DNA of 64,000 nucleotides from Pseudonocardia sp. CNS-004 (GTDB taxonomy: Bacteria > Actinomycetota > Actinomycetes > Mycobacteriales > Pseudonocardiaceae), in contig MKJV01000100.1 of NCBI GenBank assembly GCA_001942185.1, positions 1 to 64,000 of the forward strand, given 5' to 3'. The position numbers and the translations under genes were made by a program. The notes under the pieces were generated by a model that worked only from the letters and a program-made list of their open reading frames with translations, had not been told where the DNA came from and did no database searches. Positions 50,659 through 60,858 of this stretch are shown here, piece by piece (positions within the stretch are counted from its first letter, which is position 1; each line of letters starts with the position of its first letter).

Positions 50659-51976
50659 GCATCCTCCTCGGCGCCGGCCGGGTCAGCTGCAGCTCGGCGA
50701 TGCGGTTGCGGTCCCGCCGTTCGACGGTGAGCCGCCACCCGTCCACCGTGACCTGCTCGCCGACGTCGGGGATGCGACCGAGCCGGGTGAGCACGAGGCC
50801 GGCGAGCGTCTCGTACGCGCCGGGGGGCATCTGGAAGCCGGTGGCGTCGGCCACCTCGTCGTCGCGCAGCAGCCCGGACACCAGCCAGCTGCCGCGGCCG
50901 GACGCGCGGACCGTGGCCTGCTCGGGGCGGTCGTGCTCGTCGCGGACGTCCCCGACGATCTCCTCGACGAGGTCCTCGAGCGTGACGATGCCCGCCGTGC
51001 CGCCGTACTCGTCGACGACCACGGCGAGCTGGAGCCCGGAGCGGCGCAGCCGCGTGAGCAGCTCGTCGCCGTCCAGCGAGCCCGGCACCGTCGGCACCTC
51101 CTGCACGAGCTCGCCGACGGCGACGTGCGCCCGCCGGTCGGCCTCGATCCCGAAGGCCTGCTTGACGTGCACGACCCCGAGCACGGAGTCGGGGTCGCTG
51201 TTGTGCACGGGGAAGCGGGAGATCCCGGTGCGCCGGGCGAGCGCCACCATGTCGGCGACGGTGGCGTCGGAGTCGAGGGACACCACGCGGACCCGTGGCG
51301 TCATGAGGTCCTCGGCCACCCGGTCGGTGAACCGCAGCGACCGGTCCAGCAGCGTGGCCGTGCCCGCGTCGAGGGTGCCGTGCTGTGCGCTGGTGCGGAC
51401 CAGCGAGCTGAGCTCCCGGGCCGAGCGGGCCGAGCGCAGCTCCTCGGCGGGTTCGACGCCGAGCCTGCGCACCACGGAGTTGGCGGCGGTGTTGAGCCCG
51501 TTGATGAGCCACCGGAACGCGTGGGCGAAGCCGCTCTGCAGCCAGACGACGGCGCGGGCGGTGCGCAGCGGGTCGGCGATGGCGAGGTTCTTCGGCACGA
51601 GCTCGCCGAACACCATCGACAGGGTGGTGGCGAGCAGCAGGGACAGCACGGTGGCGATGCCCGCGGCGAGCCCGGGCGTCAACCCGATGGCCTCCAGGCC
51701 GGGCCGGAACAGCGACGCGATGGCCGGCTCGGCGATGTAGCCGGTGACGAGCGTGGTGACCGTGATGCCGAGCTGGCTGCCCGACAGCTGGAACGACAGG
51801 CCCCGGTGGGCCCGCTGCACGGACCGGGCCCGCCGGTCACCGACCTCGGCGACGTGGGCGTCGACCTGGCTGCGTTCGAGCGCGGTGAGCGCGAACTCGG
51901 AGGCGACCGAGATCGCGGTGCCGAGCGTGAGCGCGGCGACGGCGAGCAGGCCCAGCAGGGAGAGCAGGACGGTCAT
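50648..51976 (-). CDS. CNNM/CBS/CorC_HlyC family membrane protein
   Basis: A complete 442-residue protein. The CNNM transmembrane domain covers residues 1-190 ([60 protein letters not shown]). A CBS pair follows ([71 protein letters not shown]), then a CorC_HlyC domain ([20 protein letters not shown]). Such proteins are linked to Mg2+/Co2+ export or resistance. Its ATG overlaps the stop of a 37-codon proline-rich leader ORF. The second CNNM gene overlaps its end, so the two form one operon. Confidence 0.92.
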   Translation of the reverse strand: MTVLLSLLGLLAVAALTLGTAISVASEFALTALERSQVDAHVAEVGDRRARSVQRAHRGLSFQLSGSQLGITVTTLVTGYIAEPAIASLFRPGLEAIGLTPGLAAGIATVLSLLLATTLSMVFGELVPKNLAIADPLRTARAVVWLQSGFAHAFRWLINGLNTAANSVVRRLGVEPAEELRSARSARELSSLVRTSAQHGTLDAGTATLLDRSLRFTDRVAEDLMTPRVRVVSLDSDATVADMVALARRTGISRFPVHNSDPDSVLGVVHVKQAFGIEADRRAHVAVGELVQEVPTVPGSLDGDELLTRLRRSGLQLAVVVDEYGGTAGIVTLEDLVEEIVGDVRDEHDRPEQATVRASGRGSWLVSGLLRDDEVADATGFQMPPGAYETLAGLVLTRLGRIPDVGEQVTVDGWRLTVERRDRNRIAELQLTRPAPRRMHDV

Positions 51977-52086
51977 GCACGACCTCGCCGGGAGGCGCCG
52001 GGAGTGCGCGCAGGGCAGATCGGGGGTAGCCGGGTCGCACCCGGCTGACTACTGCAGCCCGGTTCGGCGGGGCGTGCGGTGGGCAC
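51973..52086 (-). CDS. Putative proline-rich leader peptide of the CNNM/CorC operon
   Basis: A 37-codon ORF from GTG 52086 with a perfect AGGAGG eight bases upstream, ending in TGA at 51973-51975 that overlaps the CNNM ATG (ATGA). It has about eight prolines (MPTARPAEPG, then RLPPICPARTPG) and an Arg-rich end. Inside it lies the stem AGCCGGGT-GCG-ACCCGGCT (52029-52047). Proline-rich leader ORFs control magnesium transporter genes (mgtA, mgtCBR, corA) in enteric bacteria; the same logic could apply here. It is supported by the ribosome binding site and coupling only. Confidence 0.45.
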   Translation of the reverse strand: MPTARPAEPGCSSQPGATRLPPICPARTPGASRRGRA

Positions 52087-52206
52087 GGCGTGTTCCTCCT
52101 GGAGCGGAGGCCACAGTGTATGTCCGCACCGGAAGAGGTTCTCGCTGGAGTCGCGCCGGTCACGATGAGGGGCGTTCCGGCCGCGCGGGATTTAGGTTGA
52201 CCGGTC

Positions 52207-53213
52207 ATGAGCGGCATTCGCATCGGTGCGTTGCCTGAGACGTGGACCCCGCAGGCCCCCACGGGGGACGGCGCGGCGCAGGACTCCTCGCCGTTCGTCG
52301 ACTTCGACCGGGAGTCGTGGGCGCGGCTCGGCGCGAACACGCCGCTCCCGCTCACGGTGGAGGAGCTCGACCAGGTCCGCAGCCTCGGTGACCAGGTCGA
52401 CCTCGACGAGGTGCGGGAGGTGTACCTCCCGCTGTCGCGGCTGTTGACGCTGCACGTGCAGGAGGGTGGCCGGCTCTACCGCGCCTACCGGACGTTCCTC
52501 GGCGCCACCACGGCACGCACCCCGTTCGTGATCGGGATCGGCGGCTCGGTGTCGGTGGGGAAGTCGACCACCGCCCGCCTGATGCGGCTGCTGCTCGCCC
52601 GCTGGCCGCAGCACCCGCGCGTCGCGCTCGTCACCACCGACGGGTTCCTGCACCCGACGCCGAGCTGGAGCGCCGTGGGCTGATGGGTCGCAAGGGCTTC
52701 CCGGAGTCCTACGACCGGCGGGCGCTGCTGCAGTTCGTCACCGACGTGAAGGCCGGGCGGGCCGAGGTGTCGGCGCCGGTGTACTCGCACCTGACCTACG
52801 ACATCGTGCCGGGCGCGCGCTCCACCGTGCACCGTCCCGACATCCTCCTGCTGGAGGGGCTGAACGTGCTGCAGCCCGCCCAGCCGTCCCGCGAGGGCGG
52901 CCCGGCGCTCGCGGTGAGCGATTTCATCGACTTCTCCGTGTACGTCGACGCGGCCACCGAGGACATCCGCCGCTGGTACGTCGAGCGGTTCCTGAGGCTG
53001 CGCGAGACCGCGTTCCGGGATCCGGAGTCCTACTTCCGCCGGTACGCCGCGCTCGACGAGGCCGGTGCGATCGCGCGCGCCGAACGCATCTGGGCGGAGA
53101 TCAACGGCCCGAACCTGGAGCGCAACATCCTGCCCACCCGCGGCCGCGCCACCCTGGTGCTGCGCAAGGGCCCCAAGCACGACGTCACCGGCATCCGGCT
53201 CCGGAAGGTGTGA
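52207..53213 (+). CDS. coaA: Type I pantothenate kinase, frame interrupted near 52655
   Basis: About 335 residues; phosphorylates pantothenate in the first step of coenzyme A synthesis. [20 protein letters not shown], Walker [16 protein letters not shown] and VTTDGFLHP are in the first frame; after a one-base loss near 52655 the second frame has [49 protein letters not shown] and [20 protein letters not shown]. Inserting one C gives [20 protein letters not shown], the expected family sequence. Essential in most bacteria, so the break is very likely an artefact. A MarR gene follows 35 bp downstream. Confidence 0.93.
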
Positions 53214-53248
53214 GCACACGTTCCCGGGGCACCTGGCAGGATGTTGCG

Positions 53249-53713
53249 ATGACCACCGGGTCCGTGGAGACCGAGGACGTGGCGAGCGCCGAGCACACCG
53301 CGATCGCCGCCCGCCTGCGGCTCGTCGTCGGCCGTCTGCACCGTCGAATCCGCATCGACGGGCGGGAGTCGATCCCGCCGCTGCAGCTGTCCGCGCTGGT
53401 CACGGTGGAGCAGCACGGCCCGTTGCGGCTATCGGAGCTCGCCCGCCGCGAGGCGGTGACCGCGCCGACGATGAGCCGGGTGCTCTCCGCGCTGGACGAG
53501 CAGGGGCTGGTGATCCGCACCCCCGACCCGAGCGACGCGCGGGGCGTGCAGATCGTGCTCTCCGACGACGGTGCGCAGCGGCTCACCGAGGTGCGCAGCC
53601 ACCGCACCGCGCTGGTGGCCCGCAGGCTCGCCCGCCTCGGCGACGAGGAGCGGCAGCAGATCATCGCCGCGCTGCCGGCCCTGGAGGCGCTCCTCGTCGA
53701 CGAGGACGACTGA
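53249..53713 (+). CDS. MarR family transcriptional regulator
   Basis: A complete 154-residue winged-helix regulator: LRLVVGRLHRRIRID (dimer helix), PPLQLSALVTVEQHGPLRLS, ELARREAVTAPTMSRVLSAL (recognition helix), EQGLVIRTPDPSDARGVQIV (wing with the DxR motif), and a C-terminal dimer helix. Its ligand and targets are unknown. ATG at 53249 is 35 bp after coaA. It converges on the DUF427 gene with a single base between stops. Confidence 0.9.
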   Translation: MTTGSVETEDVASAEHTAIAARLRLVVGRLHRRIRIDGRESIPPLQLSALVTVEQHGPLRLSELARREAVTAPTMSRVLSALDEQGLVIRTPDPSDARGVQIVLSDDGAQRLTEVRSHRTALVARRLARLGDEERQQIIAALPALEALLVDEDD

Positions 53714-53714
53714 C

Positions 53715-54512
53715 CTACGCGGGCGTCCCGTCCACCAGCACGGTCAGGTCGTCGTGCAGGAAGCTGAGCCGCCCGGCGATCCGGGACGACTCGGGCAGCG
53801 GGTCCGGGTAGGCCCAGGCCGCGTCGGTCAGCTCGCGCCCGTCCGGAAGCCGCACCGACCAGTAGCTCGCCTCGCCCTTGTACGGGCAGCTGGTGTGGGT
53901 GGCGGTCGGCTCCAGCGCGACGCGCACGTCGTCCGGTGAGAGGTACCAGCGGGCCGGGAGGCCGGTCTCGTTCAGCACGAGCGGGCTGTGGGACTCCGCG
54001 ACGACGGTGCCACCCGCGAGGACCTGCACGTGGCGGCTGGTGGGCCGTACGTCCACGCGGGTGTAGGGGTCGGTCAGGTGCCCGTACACCTGCTCGTCCT
54101 CGTCGAACCACGCGTCGGCCGCCTCCCAGTACAGCGACGCGTACCCGGCGAGCCACGTCGCCTCGGGGCGGGGGTCGGGGTAGGCCCACAGCGCGTTCGG
54201 CACCTCCCGGCCGTCCACACGCAGCGTCCGGTAGGTGGCGTCGCCCTTGAACGGGCAGTGCGTGGTGTGGTCGCTCGGGACGAACGCCGACCGGTCGATG
54301 TCGGCCTCGGGCACGTAGAGCCGCGGCAGGAGCGCCGTCTCGTGGACGAGCACGCCCGCGCGGGTGTCGAGCACGGTGCGACCGGCGAACTCGGCGCGCA
54401 CACGGCGTGGGAACGGGTGCATGAGCAGCTTGTGGGCCGGGCCGTCGATCCGGTAGTTGACGGTGTCGGGCGGGGCAGGCGACAGGGGCCCGTCGGTGCG
54501 GGTGAGAGCCAT
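53715..54512 (-). CDS. DUF427 family protein with two tandem DUF427 domains
   Basis: A complete 265-residue cytosolic protein. Each half has the same motif: LPRLYVPEADIDRSAFVPSD and TTHCPFKGDATYRTLRVDGR with ALWAYPDPRPEA in the first, and LPARWYLSPDDVRVALEPTA and THTSCPYKGEASYWSVRLPD with AAWAYPDPLPES in the second. The Cys-Pro-x-Lys-Gly core is conserved in this mostly beta family of unknown biochemical role. ATG at 54512. The next gene upstream is 55 bp away on the same strand. Confidence 0.9.
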   Translation of the reverse strand: MALTRTDGPLSPAPPDTVNYRIDGPAHKLLMHPFPRRVRAEFAGRTVLDTRAGVLVHETALLPRLYVPEADIDRSAFVPSDHTTHCPFKGDATYRTLRVDGREVPNALWAYPDPRPEATWLAGYASLYWEAADAWFDEDEQVYGHLTDPYTRVDVRPTSRHVQVLAGGTVVAESHSPLVLNETGLPARWYLSPDDVRVALEPTATHTSCPYKGEASYWSVRLPDGRELTDAAWAYPDPLPESSRIAGRLSFLHDDLTVLVDGTPA

Positions 54513-54566
54513 GCCACTCCCAACGCCGGAGCCGCCCGCGCATTCCGCGCCCCCCGATGCCAGGCG

Positions 54567-55268
54567 TCACGCGATGTCGTGGACCACCTCCACCGTCACC
54601 GACAGCTCCTGGGTGCCGGGCTGGATCGGGACCGCTGCCCGCTGGGCGATGTCGGCCTCCGCGCGGTAGGGCGTCGGGGGCTGGCCCCCCTGCTCGACGA
54701 TCGAGCGGACCGGTCCGAGCTCCACCCCCGCCGCCTCGGCGAGCTGCTGGGCCTGGGCGAGCGCTCGCCGCACGCGTCCGCGCGGGCCTCGGCGCGCGCC
54801 GCGCTCTCGTCGGCGATGGAGAACTGGATGGTCTGCACGCGGATCGCGTCGCCCGCGGCCGCGGCGGCCTGGTCGATCAGCGCGCCGGCACCGGCGATGT
54901 CGTGGAGGGTGGCCGTGACCTGGTTGGTCACCTCGTAGCCGGTGATCCGCCCGGTCTCGGGCGCGTGGTGGGGGAGATGTCGAGCCGGCTCGTGCGGATG
55001 TCGGACGGGGCGACGCCGGCGCCTGGAGCACGGCGATCACGGAGTCGGCGCCTGCGGAGTTGGCGGCGAGTGCCGCGGTGGCGCTGCGGTCGCGCGTCTG
55101 GACCCCGAGCACGACGGTCGCGGTGTCGGGCGCGGCGACCACCGTGCCGGTGGCGCGGGCGGTGATCGCGGGCGGCGGGGCGGTCCCGGCCGGTGCGGCG
55201 GCCGCCGCCGAACAGCCGGCGAGCGCGAGCGTGACGAGGGCGAGCAGCGGGAGCGTTGCGCGGTGCAT
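54567..55268 (-). CDS. SIMPL domain (DUF541) lipoprotein, frame interrupted at least three times
   Basis: About 234 residues. The start MHRATLPLLALVTLALAGCS is a lipoprotein signal with lipobox LAGC (Cys19). The SIMPL domain begins ITARATGTVVAAPDTATVVL and continues in other frames: APSDIRTSRLDISPTTRP, then VTNQVTATLHDIAGAGALID and AIRVQTIQFSIADESAARAE, then ALAQAQQLAEAAGVELGPVR and QPGTQELSVTVEVVHDIA at the end. Breaks lie near 55020, 54970 and 54775. DUF541 proteins are periplasmic or surface beta/alpha proteins of uncertain function. The number of shifts could also mean real decay. Confidence 0.75.
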   Translation of the reverse strand: MHRATLPLLALVTLALAGCSAAAAAPAGTAPPPAITARATGTVVAAPDTATVVLGVQTRDRSATAALAANSAGADSVIAVLQAPASPRPTSARAGSTSPPPRARDRADHRLRGDQPGHGHPPRHRRCRRADRPGRRGRGRRDPRADHPVLHRRRERGARRGPRGRVRRALAQAQQLAEAAGVELGPVRSIVEQGGQPPTPYRAEADIAQRAAVPIQPGTQELSVTVEVVHDIA

Positions 55269-55554
55269 GCTTCCAGGACGGAACGGCAGCCGGATCGGTT
55301 GCACCAGGGTTTCGTGCTCATGGCGCGGCGTGGGCGGCAACCGGGTCGCCGGGCATGCCCGTCCGGCGCCGGCACATGGGGCCCGCACCACCCATCTCGG
55401 AACGATCCTCACCGGTCGCGCACCCGTTCCCGGTCTGCGCACCCCGCCGACGGGTCGCGTGACAGGAGCAGGGGTGCGCGAGCCGACAACGGTGCGCGGG
55501 GCCGGCGTCACCGGCGGTGTGAGGCCACCAGGCTGTAGTACTAGGTTCCCCGGA

Positions 55555-56735
55555 ATGGGTGTTCCGTTCGGCGCCTACGGGCCCGAGATCTACCTGCGGG
55601 GGCTCGCCGGTGAGCGTCCCGCGTTGCCGACCGACCCGTCGAGGCTGGAGGAGTCGGCACGGTCGGTGCTCGACGCCGGGCCGTTCGGTTACGTCGCGGG
55701 CGGCGCGGGCGCGGGCGCACGATGCGCGCCAACCGGGCCGCGTTCGACCGGTACGGGATGGTGCCGCGGATGTTGCGCGACACCACCGAGCGCGACTGGT
55801 CCACCACGCTGCTCGGCACGGCGATGCCGGCGCCGCTGCTCGTCGCCCCGATCGGGGTGATGTCGATCGTGCACCCCGACGGGGAGCTCGCCGTGGCCCG
55901 CGCGGCCGCCGAGCTGAGCGTGCCGATGGTCTGTCGACGGCGTCGTCGCACACGATCGAGGAGGTGGCGGCCGCCTCCGGGGATGCTCCGCGCTGGTACC
56001 AGCTCTACTGGCCCACCGAGGACGCCGTCACGGTGAGCATCCTGGAACGGGCGTGGGCCGCGGGCCACCGCGTCCTGGTCGTCACGCTCGACACCTGGAC
56101 GCTCGGCTGCGCCCGCACGACCTGGACCTGTCGTACCTGCCGTTCCTGCGCGGTGTCGGCACCGCGATCCCGTTCTCCGACCCGGCGTTCCGGGCGGGTC
56201 TGGCCGCGCCGCCGGAGGAGGACCTGATGGCGGCCGTGCAGCGGTGGGTGCCGATGTTCACCGGCACCGCGCTGCGCTGGGACCGGCTCGACCTGCTGCG
56301 CGAGCACTGGGACGGGCCTATCGTGCTCAAGGGCGTGCAGCACGTGGACGACGCACTGCACGCGCTCGACGCCGGGATGGACGGGATCGTGGTGTCCAAC
56401 CACGGCGGGCGCCAGGTGGACCGGGCGATCGGGTCGCTGGAGGCGCTGCCGGGCATCGTGGCCGCGGTCGACGGCCGGGCGGCGGTGTTGTTCGACTCCG
56501 GGATCCGCACCGGCGCCGACGCCGCCGTCGCGCTGGCGCTGGGCGCCGACGCGGTGCTGCTCGGTCGTCCGTTCGTGTACGGGCTCGCGTTGGGCGGGCA
56601 GGACGGGGTGCGGCACGTGCTGCGTTCGTGCTCGCCGAGCTCGACCTCACCCTCGCCCTGTCCGGCTTCGCCGACTTGCCGCAGCTGCGCTCGGCGAAGG
56701 ACGCGGTGCGGTCGGTCGGGGGCACGTTCGCCTGA
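55555..56735 (+). CDS. FMN-dependent alpha-hydroxy-acid oxidizing protein (lactate 2-monooxygenase-like), frame interrupted four times
   Basis: TIM-barrel flavoenzyme of about 393 residues oxidising L-2-hydroxy acids. Parts in order: VPFGAYGPEIYLRGLAGERP, then NRAAFDRYGMVPRMLRDTTE and APLLVAPIGVMSIVHPDGEL, then SHTIEEVAAASGDAPRWYQL (FMN-site YW), then GPIVLKGVQHVDDALHALDA, VVSNHGGRQVDRAIGSLEAL (catalytic His and Arg) and DSGIRTGADAAVALALGADA (FMN phosphate), then LALSGFADLPQLRSAKDAV. Breaks are near 55720, 55930, 56110 and 56630. The N-terminus with extra ~40 residues is typical of lactate monooxygenases. Four shifts in 1.2 kb is the densest case but one here. Confidence 0.82.
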
Positions 56736-56845
56736 CCCCTGCGCCGTTCCACGATCGCGCGTTTCCGACATCGCGGCGTGACTCGGTGATGCCATAGTGG
56801 GGAACGAGCACTACCCCCGGCGCCCGTCCGGGGGCGAGGGGAGGG

Positions 56846-58677
56846 GTGCACGGCGTGGACGCGCTCACCGCGCTCGTCGCCGGCCTGGTGGCCGGCCTGC
56901 GCACGGCGCTGGCCGCGGACGTCTGCCCCGGTGGGTGGCCGTGGGCGGTCACCGCGCTGGGCGTCGGCGTCGGGCTGCTGCCCACGGCGGGTGCGGTGCT
57001 GGTGGCGGTGCTGCGCAGGCGGATCGGGTCCCGGTACGGGCGGGCGAGTCCGTGCTCATGGCCCTCGCGGGCCTGGTCGGCGCCGGTCTGCTGCCGCTGG
57101 CGGTGTTCAACGCCACGGGCAACGTCTTCCGGGCGGTGGCCACGCGCGGCGAGGCCGCCGGGCTCACGGCGGCGCAGGTCGAGGACCTCGGCACCACCGT
57201 GTGCTTCACCCCGCAGTCGACCTACCTCGGCGGCTACACCGTGTCGGCGGCGTTCGACCCGGCCGACCCGGTGCGGTTCGGGCTCGCGGTCGTGCTGCTG
57301 CTCGGGTTCCCGCTGGTGGCGGCGCTGTGCGTGGCGGCCCAGGCGCGGTTGGCCCTGCGGCGCGGGCCCAGCTGGCCCGCGAAGTTCTTCTGGATGCCCC
57401 TGGTGGCGATCGCGCTGCTCACGGCCCGGACCCCTGCCGGGTCGTCGGGGCACCTGTGGATCGGGGTCGCCACCGGGGCGTTCCTCGGTATCGCGGTGGT
57501 GCTGGTGATCGGTGCGCCGCCGCGGGAGGTGGTGCGCCGGTCGCTGGCCGCGCCCGCCCCGACGCAGCGCAGGCCGCCCCGGATGGAGTCGCTGCGCCCG
57601 CCCGCCGCGCCGCGCCGGGCCCCGGTCCCGGCGGGTCCACCGCGGGCGTCCCTCGCCGACCGGATGGCGCAGCGGTTCGCGGCGCGGCAGCCCGAACCCC
57701 CGGTCGTGGCGGCGCCGCGGCGGCCGGTCACACGCCCGCAGCCCCCGCTGCCGCCGCCCCGTTCGACAGGCCCGCGCCCCACGCTCGTCGCCCCGGCGGC
57801 GGTGTCAGTGGCGGGTCGGCGGCGGGCCCGCGCAGCGGTTCCGGCTGATCCGCAGGCTCGGCTCCGGTGGGTTCGGCCGGGTGTGGCTCGCCCACGACTC
57901 CCGCCTCGGCCACCCGGTGGCGCTGAAGGCCGCCCACGCGCCGACCAGGAGACCGAAGAGCGGATCCGGCGGGAGGCGCGGGCGCTCGTGGCCGTCCGCC
58001 ACCCCCACTGCGTGCGCATCCACGACCTGCTGCCCGCCACCAGCGACCCGGGCCTGCGCGAGCTCGAGGGGCTGGTCATCGTGATGGAGTACGTGGAGGG
58101 CCCGTCGCTGGGTGAGCTGGTGCGCTCCCGCGGGCCGTCGACGACGTCACCGCGGCGCAGGTGTGGCGCGGCCTCGCGGGCGCGCTCGACGCCGCCCACG
58201 GCCGCGGGGTCATGCACCGGGACGTGAAGCCGGGCAACGTGGTCGTCGACCGGGCCGGGCTGGCGCACCTCATCGACTTCGGCATCGCCCGCCGGACGGG
58301 CGACTCGACGATGACGATGGCGGGTTTCGTGCTCGGCACCCCCGACTTCCTCGCGCCGGAGGTGGCGTGCGGTGAGCGCGCCACGCCCGCGTCGGACTCG
58401 TGGCAGCTGGCCGCCACGATCTCCTACGCCCTCACCGGGCACCCGCCCCGCGGTGGGCACCTCGACGCGGTGTCCGGGCTGCGCGCGGCGGCCGCAGCGC
58501 CCGGCTGAGTCACCTGCCGCCCCGGTCGGCACACCTCGCACTGCTGCAGGCGGCGATGGACACCGATCCGCGCCGCAGGCCGCCGCTGCGTGCGGTGCAG
58601 GCGCGCTCGACGAGTGGCTGCGCAGGGCCGGGAAGCGGCCGGACGGCCCGGTGGGCGCCGGCGCGCAGGCGCGGTGA
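56846..58677 (+). CDS. Serine/threonine protein kinase with N-terminal multi-helix membrane domain, frame interrupted at about six points
   Basis: The N-terminal 240 residues carry about five hydrophobic segments ([79 protein letters not shown]), then a Pro/Arg-rich linker of 100 residues. The C-terminal Hanks-type kinase has [18 protein letters not shown] (glycine loop), VALKAA (lysine), VHPH-type helix [26 protein letters not shown] (catalytic loop), IDFGIARR (DFG), [14 protein letters not shown]. Most actinobacterial PknB-like kinases have the membrane segment after the kinase; here it precedes. Breaks lie near 57050, 57840, 57940, 58140, 58500 and 58605. The GTG at 56846 is one of two possible starts. 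GTGA overlap joins it to the next gene. Confidence 0.75.
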
Positions 58678-59847
58678 CCCACGCCTGCCCCACCCGGCGT
58701 GGGAGGGGACGGATCCTCGGGGTCGACGCCGCCCGCGCGGTGGCGCTCGTCGGGATGTTCGCCACGCACATCTTCCCGCTCCGCGAGGCCCGGGAGCCGA
58801 CGCTCACGGGCCTCGTCGCCGCGGGGCGGGCGTCGGCGCTGTTCGCGGTGCTGGCCGGGGTCGGGATCGCGCTCGCGACCGGTGGCCGGGACGGCCCGGG
58901 AACGCCGGGGAGCATCTCGCCGCGGGCGCCGCGCTGGTGGTGCGCGGCGCGCTGGTGGCGGCGATCGGGCTCACGCTGGTGGGGCTCGCCCCGCCGATCG
59001 CGGTGATCCTCGCCTACTACGGCCTGCTGTTCGTGGTGGCCGCCTTCCTGCTGCGGGTTCCGCGAGGCGCGCTCGCCGCGGGTGCGGTGCTCGCGTGCGT
59101 GCTGACGCCGGTGGCGAGCCAGCTGTTGCGGGCGGGGCTCCCGGAGGGCCCCGGTGACCAGGTCGGCTGGGCTGCGCTCGGCGCGCCGGGCGACGCGCTG
59201 GTCACACTCGCCGTCAACGGCTACTACCCGGTGCTGACCTGGACGACGTACCTGCTCGCCGGGATGGCGGTCGGCAGGCTCGACCTGCGCCGGCCCCAGG
59301 TGGCGGCCGGTCTGCTCGTCGGCGGCGGCGTGCTCGCGGTGGCCGCCCACACGTTGTCGGGCCTGTTGCTCGGCCCCGGGGACGGGGTGTGGGTGCTCGG
59401 CGCGGAGGCCGCGGCGCGGCGGTTCGGCACCACCCCCACCGGGTCGTGGTGGTGGCTGGCCGTGGACGGCCCGCACTCGGGGAGCACGCTCGACCTCGCG
59501 GCCACCACCGGGTCCGCGCTGGCCGTGCTCGGCGCGATGCTGCTGCTCGCCGGGTGGTCGCGGCGGCTGGTGCTGGTGCCTGCGGCGCTCGGCTCGGCAC
59601 CGCTCACGCTCTACACGCTCCACGTCGTGGCGATGGCGTACTACGGCGGCAGCGGCGACGACGACGTCGCCTGTGGCTGGGCCACGTGCTGGTGGCCACG
59701 CTCATCGGGGTGGGCCTGTCGGTCGCGGGGCTGCGCGGCCCGCTGGAGGCGGTGGTCGCGGCGGCGGGCCGTGCGGCGCGTGGAGTCGTGACCGGCGTCA
59801 CGTCGACGGCTGTCGATTCTCGCGCCGCTCCGCCGCCGGGTGGGTGA
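58674..59847 (+). CDS. Multi-helix membrane acyltransferase-like protein (HGSNAT/DUF418 type), frame interrupted near 58910 and 59675
   Basis: About 390 residues and eight or more helices. The N-terminus RILGVDAARAVALVGMFATH is the entry motif of the heparan-glucosaminide acetyltransferase-like (DUF1624) and DUF418 membrane families; the end has PLTLYTLHVVAMAYYGG, as in DUF418. The first part (to GIALATGGRD), the central part (LVVRGALVAAIGLTLVGLAP onward) and the last part (LGHVLVATLIGVGLSVAGLR) are in three frames. GTG at 58674 overlaps the kinase stop, so the two are translationally coupled and the kinase may act on it or on the envelope process it serves. No substrate is evident. Confidence 0.72.
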
Positions 59848-59891
59848 CGGGCTCCGGAACGCGGAGCCGCGCACTCGTGCGGAGGGATGAC

Positions 59892-60518
59892 ATGCGCACA
59901 CTGATGGTCACCGAGTTCGTGTCGCTGGACGGTGTCGTGCAGGGCCCCGGCGGGCCCGACGAGGACCGCGACGGCGGGTTCGCCCACGGCGGCTGGGCGG
60001 CCCCGTACATCGACGACGAGCTCATCGGGCGGATGATCGACGTGGTCTCCCGGGCCGACGCGCTCCTGCTCGGCCGCCGGACCTACGAGGAGTTCGCCGC
60101 CACCTGGCCGCTGGCCGCGGCCGACGACCCCATCGGTTCGGCCTGGCACACCGTGCGCAAGCACGTGGTGTCCCGGACGCTCACCTCCGTGGGCTGGCAC
60201 AACTCCACGCTCCTGCGGGGGGACGCGGCGGATGCCGTCGCGGAGCTGAAGAAGTCCGACGGCGGCGAGATCCAGGTCCACGGCAGCATCCGGCTCGTGC
60301 AGACCCTGCTGTCGCACGATCTCGTCGATGAGCTGCACCTGGTGGTGATGCCGGTGCTCATCGGGTCCGGCAAGCGGCTGTTCGGGAGCGGCACCGGGCC
60401 GGCCCGCTTCGACCTGGTCGAGGCCGCGACCACCCGATCGGGGGTCGTCGTCGGGCGGTACGCACGGGCCGGTGCGATCACCTACGGTGCGGTCGGCCCC
60501 GAGACAGGGAACTGGTGA
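59892..60518 (+). CDS. Dihydrofolate reductase-family (RibD C-terminal domain) protein
   Basis: A complete 208-residue RibD_C/DHFR-fold protein. MVTEFVSLDGVVQGPGGPDE at the N-terminus, LLGRRTYEEFAATWP, KHVVSRTLTSVGWHNSTLL, IQVHGSIRLVQTLLSHDLVD and LVVMPVLIGSGKRLFGSG are family signatures; the NADPH-binding pattern is present but substrate is unknown. GGAGGGA lies just upstream of the ATG. It is followed within six bases by the DGPF-protein gene and then an ECF42 sigma gene, a recurrent actinobacterial trio. Confidence 0.9.
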   Translation: MRTLMVTEFVSLDGVVQGPGGPDEDRDGGFAHGGWAAPYIDDELIGRMIDVVSRADALLLGRRTYEEFAATWPLAAADDPIGSAWHTVRKHVVSRTLTSVGWHNSTLLRGDAADAVAELKKSDGGEIQVHGSIRLVQTLLSHDLVDELHLVVMPVLIGSGKRLFGSGTGPARFDLVEAATTRSGVVVGRYARAGAITYGAVGPETGNW

Positions 60519-60524
60519 CGAGCG

Positions 60525-60854
60525 ATGCCCCAGTACGCGGTCCTCATCTACGAGAAGGAGCTGCCCGGTGGAGTGGCCGACATCCCGCCGGAGGTGATGG
60601 AGGCGAACATCGGCGCGGGCGAGAAGATCGCCGCGATGGGCGTGCGGGTGGTCCACGAGCAGGGGCTGCAGCCGGCCGCGGCCGCGCGCACGATCCACAA
60701 GGACGGTCTCGTCACCGACGGCCCGTTCCTGGAGACCAAGGAGGTCCTCGCCGGGTTCTTCGTGGTGGAGGCCCCCGACCTCGACACCGCGGTCGCCGTC
60801 GGCCGGCTCCTCCCGATCATGGACGGGGCGGTCGAGGTGCGCCCGCTGGTGTGA
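60525..60854 (+). CDS. YCII-related (DGPF) protein
   Basis: A complete 109-residue protein with the ferredoxin-like YCII fold. MPQYAVLIYEKELPGG begins it and the class-defining DGPF motif is in VTDGPFLETKEVLAGFFVVE. DGPF proteins are the usual genetic partners of ECF42 sigma factors and have been shown in Streptomyces to belong to their regulon. GTGACGAGCG precedes the ATG. Ends four bases before the sigma factor start. Confidence 0.92.
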   Translation: MPQYAVLIYEKELPGGVADIPPEVMEANIGAGEKIAAMGVRVVHEQGLQPAAAARTIHKDGLVTDGPFLETKEVLAGFFVVEAPDLDTAVAVGRLLPIMDGAVEVRPLV

Positions 60855-60858
60855 CCCG

